A stretch of 64,000 nt of DNA from an uncultured Microbulbifer sp. Lineage in GTDB: Bacteria; Pseudomonadota; Gammaproteobacteria; Pseudomonadales; Cellvibrionaceae. Shown piece after piece: positions 51,156 to 61,042 of this stretch. The position numbers and the translations under genes are program-made. The stretch lies in the NCBI RefSeq assembly GCF_947489355.1, contig NZ_CANLDD010000008.1, positions 49,652 through 113,651 on the forward strand, in the 5' to 3' direction. Position 1 is the first letter of the stretch; the number at the start of each line of letters is the position of its first letter. Below the pieces are notes generated by a model. It worked only from the letters and a program-made list of their open reading frames with translations. It did no database searches and was not told where the DNA came from.

Positions 51156-52623
51156 GTACTGGGTCCTGGCGCTGGGTGCTATCCTGATAAGTCGCCTGAT
51201 CAGCATGGCCCTGTTTCCATTTGTTGATACAACAGAGGCAAGGTATGCCGAAGTTGCCCGCCTGATGGCCGATACCGGTGACTGGATTACCCCCTGGTTT
51301 GATGCCGGCATGCCGTTTTGGGGCAAGCCACCGCTATCGTTCTGGGCACAGGCCGCCTCTGCAAAGACGTTTGGTCTCAGTGAAATTTATTTTCGTCTGC
51401 CCGCCCTGATAGCCACGATTTTGACCGGTTTCCTTACCTGGCGGCTTGCCCAAGGGTACCGGGATGATAAAACATCGCGTTGGTCCGTGCTGATTTTTGT
51501 CAGTATGGCGCTGCCTTATATCAGTGCCGGTGCCGTGATGACCGATGCGTTTCTTGCGCTGGGCATCACCTTGTCCCTGGTGGGCTTCCTCCGTACTATA
51601 CAGGGGGGCAAATCCTGCTGGGGTTGGCTGTTTTTTCTGGGGATGGCTGCCGGGCTTCTTGCCAAAGGGCCTTTGGCAGCCGTGCTCGTTGGCATACCGA
51701 TTGTCTTGGGGATACTGTTTGGGTTGTACAGATGGACAGTGCTGGCTCGGTTGCCGTGGTTGTGGGGCAGTCTGGCAACCCTGGCACTGACCCTGCCATG
51801 GTATTTGTCAGCCGAACTCAAGACCCCCGGATTTCTCGATTATTTCATCGTTGGTGAACATATCCTGCGGTTTATTGATCCCGGCTGGTCCGGTGACCTC
51901 TACGGCAATGCGCACTCGCAGCCTAAGGGCATGATTTGGGTATTCTGGCTTTGGGCCAGTTTTCCCTGGGGTATTCTCGCGCTCATGGTCCTGGGAGTCC
52001 GTATGGCAGGAGGCAGTGCGCGTTGTCTCAACGGCTTTTGGCAAGATAAACGCGCGGTTTTATTACTATTCTGCGCCCTTGGGCCCTTGCTGTTTTTTAC
52101 ATTGGCCGGCAATACCCTCTGGACTTATGTTCTGCCATCCCTCCCCTTTAGTGCCGTGCTCATAGCGCGACAGCTTTCAGGAGTTGGCAGGCCGAATACG
52201 ATTAAGTTTCTCTATGTGCCCACAGTGGCCGTATGCCCTTTGATTTTGCTTGTTATCACACTGGCCTGGAGTAGCGGCCTCTATTCTGTAAAGAGTGAAA
52301 AACATTTGGTGAGCTACTATAATCAGCGCAGGGAAGCTGGTAGTAGTCCTTTACTATACCTTGGAAAAGCACCTTTTTCTGCCCGTTTCTACTCACGCGG
52401 TACCGCCCGATCCATACATTTAAAGCAGTTGGAAAAAATGCAAGAGGACAATACCTACCGGGAATATTTCGTTGTCATTCCTGCAAAGCGAATGAACGAC
52501 AGCCAACTTGCCCCTCTTTTTACCACCGGCAGTGTGGAAATGCAAAACCGCAGGTTCAGACTGCTGTCTGTAAAAAGCCCGATGTCCCAACGTGAGCCAT
52601 CAAGCCGTGCCGAATTCGATTGA
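51139..52623 (+). CDS. ArnT/GT39-like glycosyltransferase, integral membrane
   Basis: 494 residues with about 12 membrane helices. The ArnT signature lies near the start: FVDTTEARYAEVARLMADTG, then DWITPWFDAGMPFWGKPPLS, which in ArnT forms the catalytic periplasmic loop with an acidic pair (here D-E in DTTEAR). It transfers a sugar from a polyprenyl carrier to a periplasmic acceptor such as lipid A or another lipid. With the two upstream genes it makes a complete load-flip-transfer set. The sugar and acceptor are unknown. The gene overlaps the response regulator by 32 bases. Confidence 0.87.
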   Translation: MPRQYRYWVLALGAILISRLISMALFPFVDTTEARYAEVARLMADTGDWITPWFDAGMPFWGKPPLSFWAQAASAKTFGLSEIYFRLPALIATILTGFLTWRLAQGYRDDKTSRWSVLIFVSMALPYISAGAVMTDAFLALGITLSLVGFLRTIQGGKSCWGWLFFLGMAAGLLAKGPLAAVLVGIPIVLGILFGLYRWTVLARLPWLWGSLATLALTLPWYLSAELKTPGFLDYFIVGEHILRFIDPGWSGDLYGNAHSQPKGMIWVFWLWASFPWGILALMVLGVRMAGGSARCLNGFWQDKRAVLLLFCALGPLLFFTLAGNTLWTYVLPSLPFSAVLIARQLSGVGRPNTIKFLYVPTVAVCPLILLVITLAWSSGLYSVKSEKHLVSYYNQRREAGSSPLLYLGKAPFSARFYSRGTARSIHLKQLEKMQEDNTYREYFVVIPAKRMNDSQLAPLFTTGSVEMQNRRFRLLSVKSPMSQREPSSRAEFD

Positions 52624-53341
52624 GTCTTCATTGACGGGCAGTAAACTGCGCCTGTTGATTGTGGAAGATCAAATAGACCTGGCGGAGAACCTGTTCGAAT
52701 TCCTGGGGGAGGCGCGCTACAACCTCGACTTTTCACCCGATGGCTTGACGGCCCTGCACTTGTTGGCCACCCAGTCTTATGATGTTATCGTCCTTGACTT
52801 GATGCTGCCGGGCGTCAATGGCCTTGAAATTTGCCGGAGAATTCGCTCGGACCTGAAATGCGACACCCCGGTTATTTTGACAACCGCCTTGGGCTCCCTG
52901 GCCGACAAGGAAAAGGGCTTCTCCTGCGGGGCAGATGATTATTTGGTGAAACCCTTTGAATTGAGGGAGTTGCAGTTACGTATTGAGGTTCTGTACAGGC
53001 GCCATGCTTTGAAAAGCTCGAATTTACAGGCGGGCAGCCTGTCATTTGATCCGGGAACGCTCACAGCCCGATTGCGCGGCAAACAAGTGGAATTGGCGGG
53101 GACTCCCGCCCGGATTTTTGAGTTGTTGATCCGTGCCTATCCCAACTTCCTCAGTCACGGTGCCCTGCATGAGGCCATCTGGGGCGCAGATTGCAGGGAG
53201 ACCGATGGCCATAGTCTGCGCACGCATATCTATACCTTGCGAAAAACCCTGCAGACTGCGTTTGGGGTCAGTCTTATCAAAACGGTACATGGGCGTGGCT
53301 ACAGGCTGGAAGCCGTGAACCATAACAAAGACCGGCAATGA
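52592..53341 (+). CDS. OmpR/PhoB-family response regulator
   Basis: 249 residues. Receiver domain: LLIVEDQIDLAENLFEFLGE (acidic pair ED), phospho-acceptor Asp in VIVLDLMLPGVNG, conserved Thr-Ala in ILTTALG and Lys in DYLVKPFE. The winged-helix DNA-binding domain follows (LAGTPARIFELLIRAYPNFL, then HSLRTHIYTLRKTLQ, and IKTVHGRGYRLEA). It overlaps the GT39 gene upstream and the kinase downstream by 4 bases, so glycosyltransferases and regulator form one operon, reminiscent of PmrA control of lipid A modification. Confidence 0.92.
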   Translation: MSHQAVPNSIESSLTGSKLRLLIVEDQIDLAENLFEFLGEARYNLDFSPDGLTALHLLATQSYDVIVLDLMLPGVNGLEICRRIRSDLKCDTPVILTTALGSLADKEKGFSCGADDYLVKPFELRELQLRIEVLYRRHALKSSNLQAGSLSFDPGTLTARLRGKQVELAGTPARIFELLIRAYPNFLSHGALHEAIWGADCRETDGHSLRTHIYTLRKTLQTAFGVSLIKTVHGRGYRLEAVNHNKDRQ

Positions 53342-54620
53342 AAAAAAGTACCCTCTCCAGCCGCCTTTACAAGACGCTGTTTTTAATGATTGCGGTCACA
53401 ATAGTGATTTCCCTGATCACCGTGGATCTCTTTGTGGAGGATATTGAATACAATGCATTGAATTTTGAATTAAATGCGGATGCGGAGTTTTTTAAACCCA
53501 TATTGATAACGGGCAGTTCAAACGCTGGAGGACGGGAAACCTGGAAGCAGTTTTTTTGCCCAGTGGAGAGGGTGAATCCCGCCTGCCGGAATTTTTCCGC
53601 AATAGACCGGTGCCGCTTTCCGCAGAAATTGCAGTGGGTAACAAGACCCTGCTAATTATTATTGAAAAAATAGACAGCCCGCCTGGAAAATTGTTCCTGG
53701 CGCGGGATTTTACTATCCTGGAGCGGCGGGAGGTTCTGGTTAAAATCCTGCTTTTGTCAATTGCCCTCATCATGCTGGTGGTGGGATTTTTGGTGGCAAA
53801 GGGCAGTGCAAAATTACTGACCAGACCGCTCAAAAGGCTCTCCCGGGATATCCAAAAAATCCAACCCGGTATTGCCATGGAGCGCCTCACCAGGGATTAT
53901 CGCGACAGCGAGTTTGTAGAGATCGCTGAATCATTTAACCGATTTTTGTGCGCATTGGAATCCCATATTCACCGGGAAAAATCGTTTGTCAAACTGGCCA
54001 GCCATGAATTGCGCACCCCGCTGGCCATTATCAGTGGTGCGCTTGAGATTTTGGAGCAGCGTCGCGATGTTTCACAAAGCGATCAAAAAACGCTACTGAG
54101 AATTCGTAACGCTACCCGTGCCATGCAGGAAGATACCGAAATGCTGCTGCAACTGGCACGGGGCAAAACCGCCAAAGAGGAGTTTGTCGCACTCGACATG
54201 GTAAAACTGACAGCCGAAATCGTTGCCGATCTCGGCAGCAGCAATGGCAATTTCAAGGGCCGCACCGAGGTCATTTATGACAGTGCAGAGCTGCTGGTCT
54301 ATTCAAACGCCGCACTGGTGCGCATGCTGTTGCGCAACTTGATTAAAAATGCCTTGATGCATACCGCCGCCAGGGTGCAAATACGGCTGGGCAGGGAGTC
54401 GATACACATCAACGATTTTGGCAGCGGCTTGCCGCAAAGTGTGGTCAGCCAGTTTTCGCAGGCCCCCGGCAAAGCGCCCGGCGGACTGCAGGAAAGCAGT
54501 TTTGGCCTGCTTATTGTACAACTGATCAGTGAGCGCCTGAACTGGCAACTGGACATTGAGCACTCCGGCAGTAGCGGAACTCATTTTATCATCCGAATGC
54601 CTGCCTGCGGCCAGGACTAG
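53338..54620 (+). pseudogene. Sensor histidine kinase, frameshifted
   Basis: Frame 1 (53338-53655) holds the first membrane helix (LFLMIAVTIVISLITVDLFV) and then loses sense. Frame 2 becomes coding just after a T6A3C3 run at 53489-53500 (HIDNGQFKRWRTGNLEAVFL) and continues through the second helix (LLLSIALIMLVVGFLVAKG), HAMP, the H-box SHELRTPLAIISGALEILEQ, the N-box LIKNALMHT and the G-box DFGSGLPQ, to 54620. One extra A or C in the run restores a single kinase of about 427 residues. The conserved motifs are intact, so the break is recent or is a sequencing error. Confidence 0.8.
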
Positions 54621-55815
54621 TTGGCCGGGATAGCGCGGCACTGCCCCCTCCACCTGCGATTGCACCCCCCACACTGTACAAACTGGCCTTGAGCCGCTTA
54701 TGACTCATGTGCCGTGCTTAGCCGGATTTCTGTGACTCGCGTGTGCGGGCATTGCCTGGTGATTGTAAGGCTCTGTAGGGTGTGGGGTGCGCTGCGCTGG
54801 GCATGGGGGCCATTTTATGCCCGGCCCACAGCACAGGGGGCGTACCCCACTCTGCTAAAAGCAGTCACAATGCCTCGATGGTCATGGGAGTTTGAAAGCC
54901 TTATTACCTGTTTTCCCAAGGTGAACAATGGGTGCTGCCCCACAAGCGAGTGGGCTTGCCTTTCTCTGTCCATTGGCAACACCTGAAGCGTATTTATCGC
55001 TTAAAAAAGAAAGTGATCCACGGCATGCCCATCCATGCTTTCTGGGTGCTGGAAGAGGCGGATATCCCCCGGTGGGGAAACTCATCTGGGTTGCCGACAG
55101 AGTGTCTGTAATTCGGGAGGCGCAGGACGCACTATGATCGAAAATCAATATCCGCAAGAAGAACAAATCCCTTTCCACTACGCCGATACGATGGGCAAAA
55201 CCCAAGTCAAAATCCCACTGGAAAAACACGCTGTACAGAATGTTCCGGAAGCCCTGGTGCTCTCCAGATTCTATTGGATGATCGCGGCCGGGCCATGCCG
55301 ATACTGGAGCGCGAGGGCTTCGAGTCCCGAACAGAGGCGATCTTCCACACGCTGATTGGTTATATGATGAGCAGTGGGATAGCGAAGAAGAGTAGGGTGT
55401 CGACTGGGAGATGGATTTCCCTGTCCCCCTCCAATCGAACAGGGCGCGCGGCTGCCGCAGCGTTAGGGCGCAACGCAGAAATGGTAATAAAAATCCATGG
55501 TCAGTGAAGCGCAATTGGATGGTTTCTGCCAGATTTGGTTTGAGGATATCGGGTAGCCGCCCCCGAAGCCTTGCACAAGGCCCCACAGCGAGATCAAGGC
55601 TCAACCATCAAAAACCCGCCAGGGGTGGAGCCTTTACACCGGTGGCGGGGGCAGCCCCGGTCTGGCCTCCTTTTTCTGCAAAAAAATGCGCTGAGTGAGC
55701 CTAAAATCTCTTTATGGCCAGTAGGTTCTACTTGCTTTACGCGCCGGTGCGCGCGGGCGGGCACAATCCTCTTTACAAAGGCCGGGCTTACCGCTACCAT
55801 CCGTGCCGCCTTTAT
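54621..55815. other. Degraded coding remnants upstream of tRNA-Pro
   Basis: Plus-strand protein-like pieces occur in broken frames. At 54900-55075 VLPHKRVGLPFSVHWQHLKR and IYRLKKKVIHGMPIHAFWVL are followed in another frame by GKLIWVADRVSVIREAQDAL. An overlapping ATG at 55134 starts MIENQYPQEEQIPFHYADTM, then GKTQVKIPLEKHAVQNVPEA, continued after a shift by RAMPILEREGFESRTEAIFH and TLIGYMMSSG. I recognise none of them. Two or more frameshifts make function unlikely. A minus-strand ORF across the same bases is a shadow. Confidence 0.4.
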
Positions 55816-55892
55816 CGGGGATTAGCGCAGCCTGGTAGCGCGTACCGTTCGGGACGGTAAGGTCGGAGGTTCGAATCCTCTATCCCCGACCA
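55816..55892 (+). tRNA. proK: tRNA-Pro (anticodon CGG)
   Basis: 77 nt including the encoded CCA end. Acceptor CGGGGAT/ATCCCCG, D arm GCGC-AGCCTGGTA-GCGC, anticodon stem TACCG/CGGTA with loop TTCGGGA (anticodon CGG, G37) and T arm GGAGG-TTCGAAT-CCTCT. It is close to E. coli proK over its length. It stands alone, with degraded coding remnants to its left. Confidence 0.97.
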
Positions 55893-56428
55893 ACTTCCTC
55901 TCTCTTGCCGGAGCAACAGAGCCAACAGCCTGAGGGAAAATAGCCCCTTTGGGAGTGCGGGAAGTCCGGCTTCACAGCTGGCCCACTGTTTAGGTCAAAT
56001 GCAAAAGCATCCGTTGTCTTGTGGTTTATGCCCAGCTTGCATAATCGCCCCTTCTTTTTTTACTCCCCGCTTGGCCCGGTGATCCGCATTGCATTATTTG
56101 GAAAGGCCCTGTCACGATCTTTCTGCTCAATTAAGGCATTGCCGCGGTCGCTTTATCCGATGGTACACCTTTACAGCCTGTGGAAATGGCATTGTGGCAG
56201 GGTTATGCTATGGCGGGGAAAGGCTGACAAGACTGCTGTGGTGGTTTTGGCTGGCATCACGATGCTCATCTTGTCGATTCAACGCTGTCCCCTATAGCCG
56301 GGAATCAAGTTCCTGTAGTGTGTTGGAAATCCGAAACTTAGCAGCGGTACAAGGAGGGGCGCTTTGGACCGGTTGTTTTCCCGCTTTTCACATTAGCGCT
56401 ATTACTGTTACAACCTGGGTAGACCTCT
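55893..56428. other. Intergenic stretch after tRNA-Pro
   Basis: About 535 bases with no supported gene. The minus-strand frame at 56338-56682 overlaps the nitrilase and is a shadow. No partial copy of the tRNA 3' end (attachment-site duplication) was noticed here. Confidence 0.5.
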
Positions 56429-57427
56429 ATGAAATTTTTTTCAGTTGCGGATAAGGCGCAGACAATTGCTGCTGCGGATAAAGTCAAGGTCGCACTTGCC
56501 CAGATCGCGCCGATCTGGCTGAAGCGCGGGGAAACTCTCAATAAAGTTGCCGGTGCGGTTGAACTGGCCGGCAGGCAGGGGTGCCAGTTGGTGGCCTTTG
56601 GCGAGGCACTGGTGCCCGGGTATCCGTTTTGGATTGAGCGTACGGATGGTGCCCGCTTCAATGATCCCAAACAAAAGGCCATCTATGCGGAGTACCTTGC
56701 ACAGGGTGTGGTGATTGAAGATGGTCACCTGGATACAATCTGTAGCCTGGCGAAGCAGTATGGTATTGCCGTTTATCTCGGCATTATGGAGCGCGCGGCG
56801 AACAGAAGTGGACACAGCCTCTATTGTACCCTGGTTTATATCAACCAGAAGGGAGAGGTCGGTTCTGCGCATCGCAAACTGCAGCCGACCTACGAAGAGC
56901 GTCTTGCCTGGGCGCCGGGGGATGGTAATGGGTTGCGCGTGCACCCCCTGGGCCGCTTTACCGTTGGGGGGCTTAATTGTTACGAAAACTGGATGCCGCT
57001 GTCGCGCGCGGCGCTCTATGCCCAAGGAGAAGACCTGCATGTGGCTGTTTGGCCCGGTGGGCTACACAATACAGAAGACACCACCAGATTTGTTGCCAAA
57101 GAAAGCAGAAGCTATGTGATCTCGGTCTCCGGCCTTATGCGCCCTGCAGATTTTCCCGAGGATACACTGGCGCGGACGGAAATTCTTGAGAATGGGGACC
57201 CATTTCTGGCAAATGGAGGCTCCTGTATTGCTGCACCGGATGGGTCCTGGGTGGTGGCGCCTCAGGTGGGTAAGGAGATCCTGATCACTGCAGAGCTGGA
57301 CCACGCAGTTGTTCGGGGGGAGCGCCAGAACTTTGACCCCACCGGCCATTACAGCAGGCCCGATGTCACCCGCCTGGTTGTAGACCGCAAGCGCCAGCAA
57401 CTTGCCGATTTCATCGATGCCGAGTAA
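56429..57427 (+). CDS. Nitrilase/carbon-nitrogen hydrolase
   Basis: 332 residues. The catalytic triad is visible: Glu in VAFGEALVPGYPFW, Lys in HRKLQPTYEERLAWAPGDG and Cys in VGGLNCYENWMPLSR, with the second Glu in EERLAW. The sequence context (C-Y-E-N-W) is that of true nitrilases (branch 1), which convert nitriles to acids plus ammonia. The C-terminal part (LDHAVVRGERQNFDPTGHYS) is also typical. Cytoplasmic. Substrate preference cannot be read. It is an isolated gene; the ribosome site is weak. Confidence 0.9.
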   Translation: MKFFSVADKAQTIAAADKVKVALAQIAPIWLKRGETLNKVAGAVELAGRQGCQLVAFGEALVPGYPFWIERTDGARFNDPKQKAIYAEYLAQGVVIEDGHLDTICSLAKQYGIAVYLGIMERAANRSGHSLYCTLVYINQKGEVGSAHRKLQPTYEERLAWAPGDGNGLRVHPLGRFTVGGLNCYENWMPLSRAALYAQGEDLHVAVWPGGLHNTEDTTRFVAKESRSYVISVSGLMRPADFPEDTLARTEILENGDPFLANGGSCIAAPDGSWVVAPQVGKEILITAELDHAVVRGERQNFDPTGHYSRPDVTRLVVDRKRQQLADFIDAE

Positions 57428-57616
57428 AAACCGGCTTGCGGTACAATCCCGGGGCTGAGACGCGCATTGCCATATCGCTTCTTGGGTCGGGGGCTGTCTG
57501 GCAGGTTCCCCTGTGGCTAGGGCAGGAGAAGCCACCACTTTAGCTGTCTATTCCTCCTCTGGGAGACTACCCTACAGCAGGCATTTGCTATCGATGCTGT
57601 CATCGGGTGCTCTCTT

Positions 57617-58090
57617 TTATTTGATCACTGTACTGCGATCGAAATTGAGCTTAAACCCTTTGTTTCCACTACCCGCAACTAATACCGAGAGATTGCCCGC
57701 GTTGTTATAGGCATATTGAATGGATTGTGGAAAATCGTGATGAATATTTTCAAAGTGTAACCGGTCTTTCGAACAGGAAACCAATTTAAAGGCAATGGGT
57801 AGGGTATTTTCAGAGACTTTGGCAAGGTAGAAGATATTTCCAGCCATATTTACCAATCTGAGCGACTCATAGCCGGAATTTTTACCATCGGTGAGTGTTA
57901 CTTCACTGTAGCCCTCATAAGTAGCTTCACTGACCTTACTCCAATGTTCCTTATAGGTTCGTTGAGAGGATTCAGAAACCCAACTGCCCAATATCCAGTC
58001 AATGTCCTCCAAAGAACGGCAATCCATCGATGCCTGGGCAAGTGGTGTAAAAATAATGCTAAAAAATACGCTATATCTCAGTAAATACAT
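57617..58090 (-). CDS. Exported DUF6265-family protein
   Basis: 157 residues. Signal peptide (MYLLRYSVFFSIIFTPLAQA-SM). The DUF6265 pattern starts LEDIDWILGSWVSESSQRTY and EHWSKVSEATYEGYSEVTLT and ends in a set of strands (HFENIHHDFPQSIQYAYNNA). The fold is lipocalin/calycin-like in appearance; the function is unknown. ATG 58090 has AAAGGTG 11 bases upstream, preferred over GTG 58099. Low GC. Confidence 0.75.
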   Translation of the reverse strand: MYLLRYSVFFSIIFTPLAQASMDCRSLEDIDWILGSWVSESSQRTYKEHWSKVSEATYEGYSEVTLTDGKNSGYESLRLVNMAGNIFYLAKVSENTLPIAFKLVSCSKDRLHFENIHHDFPQSIQYAYNNAGNLSVLVAGSGNKGFKLNFDRSTVIK

Positions 58091-58282
58091 GGTGGTCACA
58101 CCTTTTGATCAAAATTGGCCTGCAGAAATAATATGGAATCTATTGCATGATCCGGCCCCGATCTTTCAACCAGATGAGACCGGGTCATGCTCCTGGTGGC
58201 GTATTTCCTGAGTGTCCGTGCCTTACCCCGGTAGGGATGGCTTAACGGCGGTAATTATTAAACCATCTCAGTCTCTATTGGG

Positions 58283-59497
58283 TTAATTTTGGATGATCTT
58301 GTAGATTTCTCCATTAATGTCGCAGATATACAGTTCTCCGAAATAGTCTTCACCAAAGCTTGAAACTCTGCTGATGCTGCCGTTGTTCGGGGCCAGTTCT
58401 GCAGTGCGGTCAGTGTACTCGGATACCATGTTGCCGTCGTACTTCAGCGACCAGATCTGGTTGGAACAGTAATCGGCAAAGAAATAGGTTCCGTCCAGCC
58501 AGGGTATGCTGGTGCCCCGATAGACATAGCCTCCGGTGAGGGAGCAGCGGAATGGGGAGCCACCGTGACTGTATTCCCATATCGGGAAGTCCATAGTGCC
58601 GGGATTCGGGCAGCCGCTGGTATTAAAGGCATTGTTGCCTTCGTAGCAGCGCCATCCCCAGTTATTGCCACCACTGCTGGAGGCTGGTTGGAAATTGATT
58701 TCCTCCCAGTTGTTCTGACCGACATCACCAATCCAGAGGTCGCCGCTGTCGCGGTCAAAACTGGAGCGCCAGGGGTTGCGCAGGCCGTAGCTCCAGATTT
58801 CGTCACCAAATGGATTGCTCGCGGGGATTGAATAGGGCAGCGAAGTGACATCAATACGCAGTAGTTTGCCCAACAGGTCATTGAGATTCTGCGCGCGGTT
58901 ATCCGGGTCTCCGCCTGAGCCACCGTCACCCATGCCGATATACAGGTAACCATCGGGGCCGAATGCCATCCAGCCCCCATTGTGGTTGGCGAAAGGTTGG
59001 CTGATGGAAAATACCGCTTGCGCAGAGCCGGGGTCTGCTGTTTGCGGATTGGTACTGGAGCGTTGATAACGTGTTACATGGGTGCGACTGTTTTGGGTGT
59101 AGTTGATATAGAGATAGCCATTGTTTGCATAATCGGGATCGAATGCGAGACCGAGCAGGCCCTGTTCAGAGCCGGTGTTTAGGCCGCTGACCGACAGGAA
59201 AGTCGAGATCAGGGAGCCGCTTGCCCGGTCGAGGATTTTGATCCGCCCAGTGGACCCGGAACGTTGTTCAACCACATAGATCCAGTCGGGATTCGTGCCA
59301 TCATGGGTTACAAAAACCGGTCGGGTCAAGCCACTGGCGAACTGAAAGGATGACAAGACGCCAGTTTTAACAAGCTGCATATCGATCTGTTGGGGATTGC
59401 CGGAAAGAGAGGTGGGGGCTGGCGGCAATGGAGTTGCCTGTAGTGCCGTTATACTCAGGCCCATTACAGCCATACTGATGAGGGTTGTGATTGACAT
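58283..59497 (-). CDS. PQQ-dependent sugar dehydrogenase-like protein (GSDH/sorbosone family)
   Basis: 404 residues. Signal peptide (SITTLISMAVMGLSITALQA-TP). Six-bladed propeller of the soluble glucose/sorbosone dehydrogenase family: FVTHDGTNPDWIYVVEQRSG, GLLGLAFDPDYANNGYLYIN, HNGGWMAFGPDGYLYIGMGD, LLRIDVTSLPYSIPASNPFG, EIWSYGLRNPWRSSFDRDSG and GGYVYRGTSIPWLDGTYFFA. The His before NGG and the Arg in GLRNPWR are where the family contacts PQQ and substrate. Located in the periplasm or secreted. Monogenic, between converging and diverging neighbours. Confidence 0.88.
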   Translation of the reverse strand: MSITTLISMAVMGLSITALQATPLPPAPTSLSGNPQQIDMQLVKTGVLSSFQFASGLTRPVFVTHDGTNPDWIYVVEQRSGSTGRIKILDRASGSLISTFLSVSGLNTGSEQGLLGLAFDPDYANNGYLYINYTQNSRTHVTRYQRSSTNPQTADPGSAQAVFSISQPFANHNGGWMAFGPDGYLYIGMGDGGSGGDPDNRAQNLNDLLGKLLRIDVTSLPYSIPASNPFGDEIWSYGLRNPWRSSFDRDSGDLWIGDVGQNNWEEINFQPASSSGGNNWGWRCYEGNNAFNTSGCPNPGTMDFPIWEYSHGGSPFRCSLTGGYVYRGTSIPWLDGTYFFADYCSNQIWSLKYDGNMVSEYTDRTAELAPNNGSISRVSSFGEDYFGELYICDINGEIYKIIQN

Positions 59498-60181
59498 CTG
59501 TACTCTTCTCCTTGAGTTTCTTGTATGTTATGTGGAGTGCAAACGCTAGTGCAGTTATTTCAGCGCTTGGAGTGTATAAAATTCTTTGACAGCCAGATAG
59601 CCTTATCGACACATGCATTACCCTGGGCGGTCCGGGCCATGAATTGCCCGCTTCGGGAGGGTGGGAACACCGGTTCTGAAAGTATCCATCCAATACCTGG
59701 TGACTATCAGAGTAGGTCCGCACCTATTTTGGTGAGAAAGAGACGGCCTGAAGGCCCAGCCGGGCCAATGCCTCTTACACCGCGTTAAGCCGTGTGGCGG
59801 GAGAGAGGCAAAGAGGGGCGGTCACCCCCGGGTTCAGGAAAAACGCGCTAACGCTTGTGACCGGGTAGGGCTGCGGGAGCAGGGTCCGCAAACCACAGGC
59901 ACCCGTGAGAGCGATAACTGTGCATGCAGGGTAATTCCCGGCGCCTGATCAACCCGGCTCTGCAGCGTCTGGAGGTCCGTGATGCCGGTTGTTCATGCGC
60001 CCGTGCTTCACTGGAAAACTATATCGGATGGGAGCGGCTGCGTTATCTGGCGCGTGGACATACCCTAACGCACGCTGTTACCCAAAACCCTGGCAGAAAT
60101 GATGAAAGTTTCAGCAGTTAATATGAACATGCATGTAACCCAGTCAATATTGATATCCTTTAATGTGCATCGGGAGATCTT
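59498..60181. other. Intergenic stretch upstream of the carbonic anhydrase gene
   Basis: About 680 bases between divergent genes. GC-rich in the middle (59800-59930) with several short complementary segments but no riboswitch I can name. Frames at 59525-59788 and 59924-60121 lack ribosome sites and domains. Confidence 0.45.
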
Positions 60182-61042
60182 ATGAAGCAAATAGCCTGCT
60201 TATTATCATCGGCAACACTGGTTTTATCACTCAGCGCTGCGTCTGAATCTCGTCATTCGGGTGCAGTTGACGATGCGGTCATTGCCAAGCAACGACTTAA
60301 TCTCAAACAAAATACCAAAGGTAAAGGATTTGGTCCTCAGTCTCCGCGTGATATCGATTCCCCACTGGGGAATAATCGGGCTGTATTTGGTGCGGCGCCT
60401 GCCTACAGCGAAATGCACTTGTGCAATATACACTTTCATAAGTCTGCAGAGCATGCGGGTGGTCAATATTCAAAATATGCAGGCAACGGCGATGGCAATG
60501 GGTATCAAACCGGGTACGTTTTTTCAGGTGATTTAACCCAGAGCGAAATTTTGCCTGTGAGTCGGGAGATATGTCCAGGCAAGCACGGCAGCCTGCAGTC
60601 TGGAGATACCATTGAGGTGCATTATGTGCATTCTTCGGCCCAGGTAAAACCTGGTCCTACCCTGGGTGCCTGCCTGAGTGACTCAATCAATAACCCGCAA
60701 TTACGGGTGGAGGCCCAGGTATTTGTTTTAGTCAACGATAGTCGTGCCATGGACTTTATGGCGCTGACCAGGCTCGGTCAAAAAAATACTTTTTACCAGG
60801 CTCTGAATATACCCGATAATACCGGCACACCCATTGTGTATAGTGGCTCAACAACGGGTCCCGGCTACAATGAAGCGGGTTCGCCATTCCAGGTGACCTG
60901 GGCTGTTCGTCCCAATGTTGCCAAGGTCAATATAGAGACCGTGGGCAAATGGTGTGAAGAGAATGTTTTCAATGAAAATCAGGCTCATGGTGTAAGAAAC
61001 CTTGTGATTAACACAGACCTTTTATCTCCCATTGAGAAGTAA
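60182..61042 (+). CDS. Delta-class carbonic anhydrase, exported
   Basis: 286 residues. Signal peptide (MKQIACLLSSATLVLSLSAA). The zinc site pattern LCNIHFHKSAEHAGGQY, with three His and a Glu, together with the first Cys and a later C (SREICPG), matches the delta-class (diatom TWCA1-like) carbonic anhydrase family found in marine bacteria. Later conserved blocks are DTIEVHYVHSSAQVKPGPTL and LRVEAQVFVLVN. It converts CO2 and bicarbonate, probably in the periplasm. GGGAG lies about 10 bases before the ATG. No operon partner. Confidence 0.8.
   Translation: MKQIACLLSSATLVLSLSAASESRHSGAVDDAVIAKQRLNLKQNTKGKGFGPQSPRDIDSPLGNNRAVFGAAPAYSEMHLCNIHFHKSAEHAGGQYSKYAGNGDGNGYQTGYVFSGDLTQSEILPVSREICPGKHGSLQSGDTIEVHYVHSSAQVKPGPTLGACLSDSINNPQLRVEAQVFVLVNDSRAMDFMALTRLGQKNTFYQALNIPDNTGTPIVYSGSTTGPGYNEAGSPFQVTWAVRPNVAKVNIETVGKWCEENVFNENQAHGVRNLVINTDLLSPIEK

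Noticed and set aside
53485..53505. Programmed -1 frameshift (TTTAAAC) in the kinase gene
   Set aside because: The heptamer is in the wrong phase for the zero frame, and programmed shifting in such kinases is not known. A one-base indel is simpler.
54882..55604. 240-codon minus-strand ORF left of tRNA-Pro
   Set aside because: No ribosome site or domain. The plus strand shows better protein-like pieces, though broken.
59780..59930. Possible riboswitch upstream of the carbonic anhydrase gene
   Set aside because: Short conserved-looking boxes were present but I could not fit them to a known class, and the distance to the gene (250 bases) is large.
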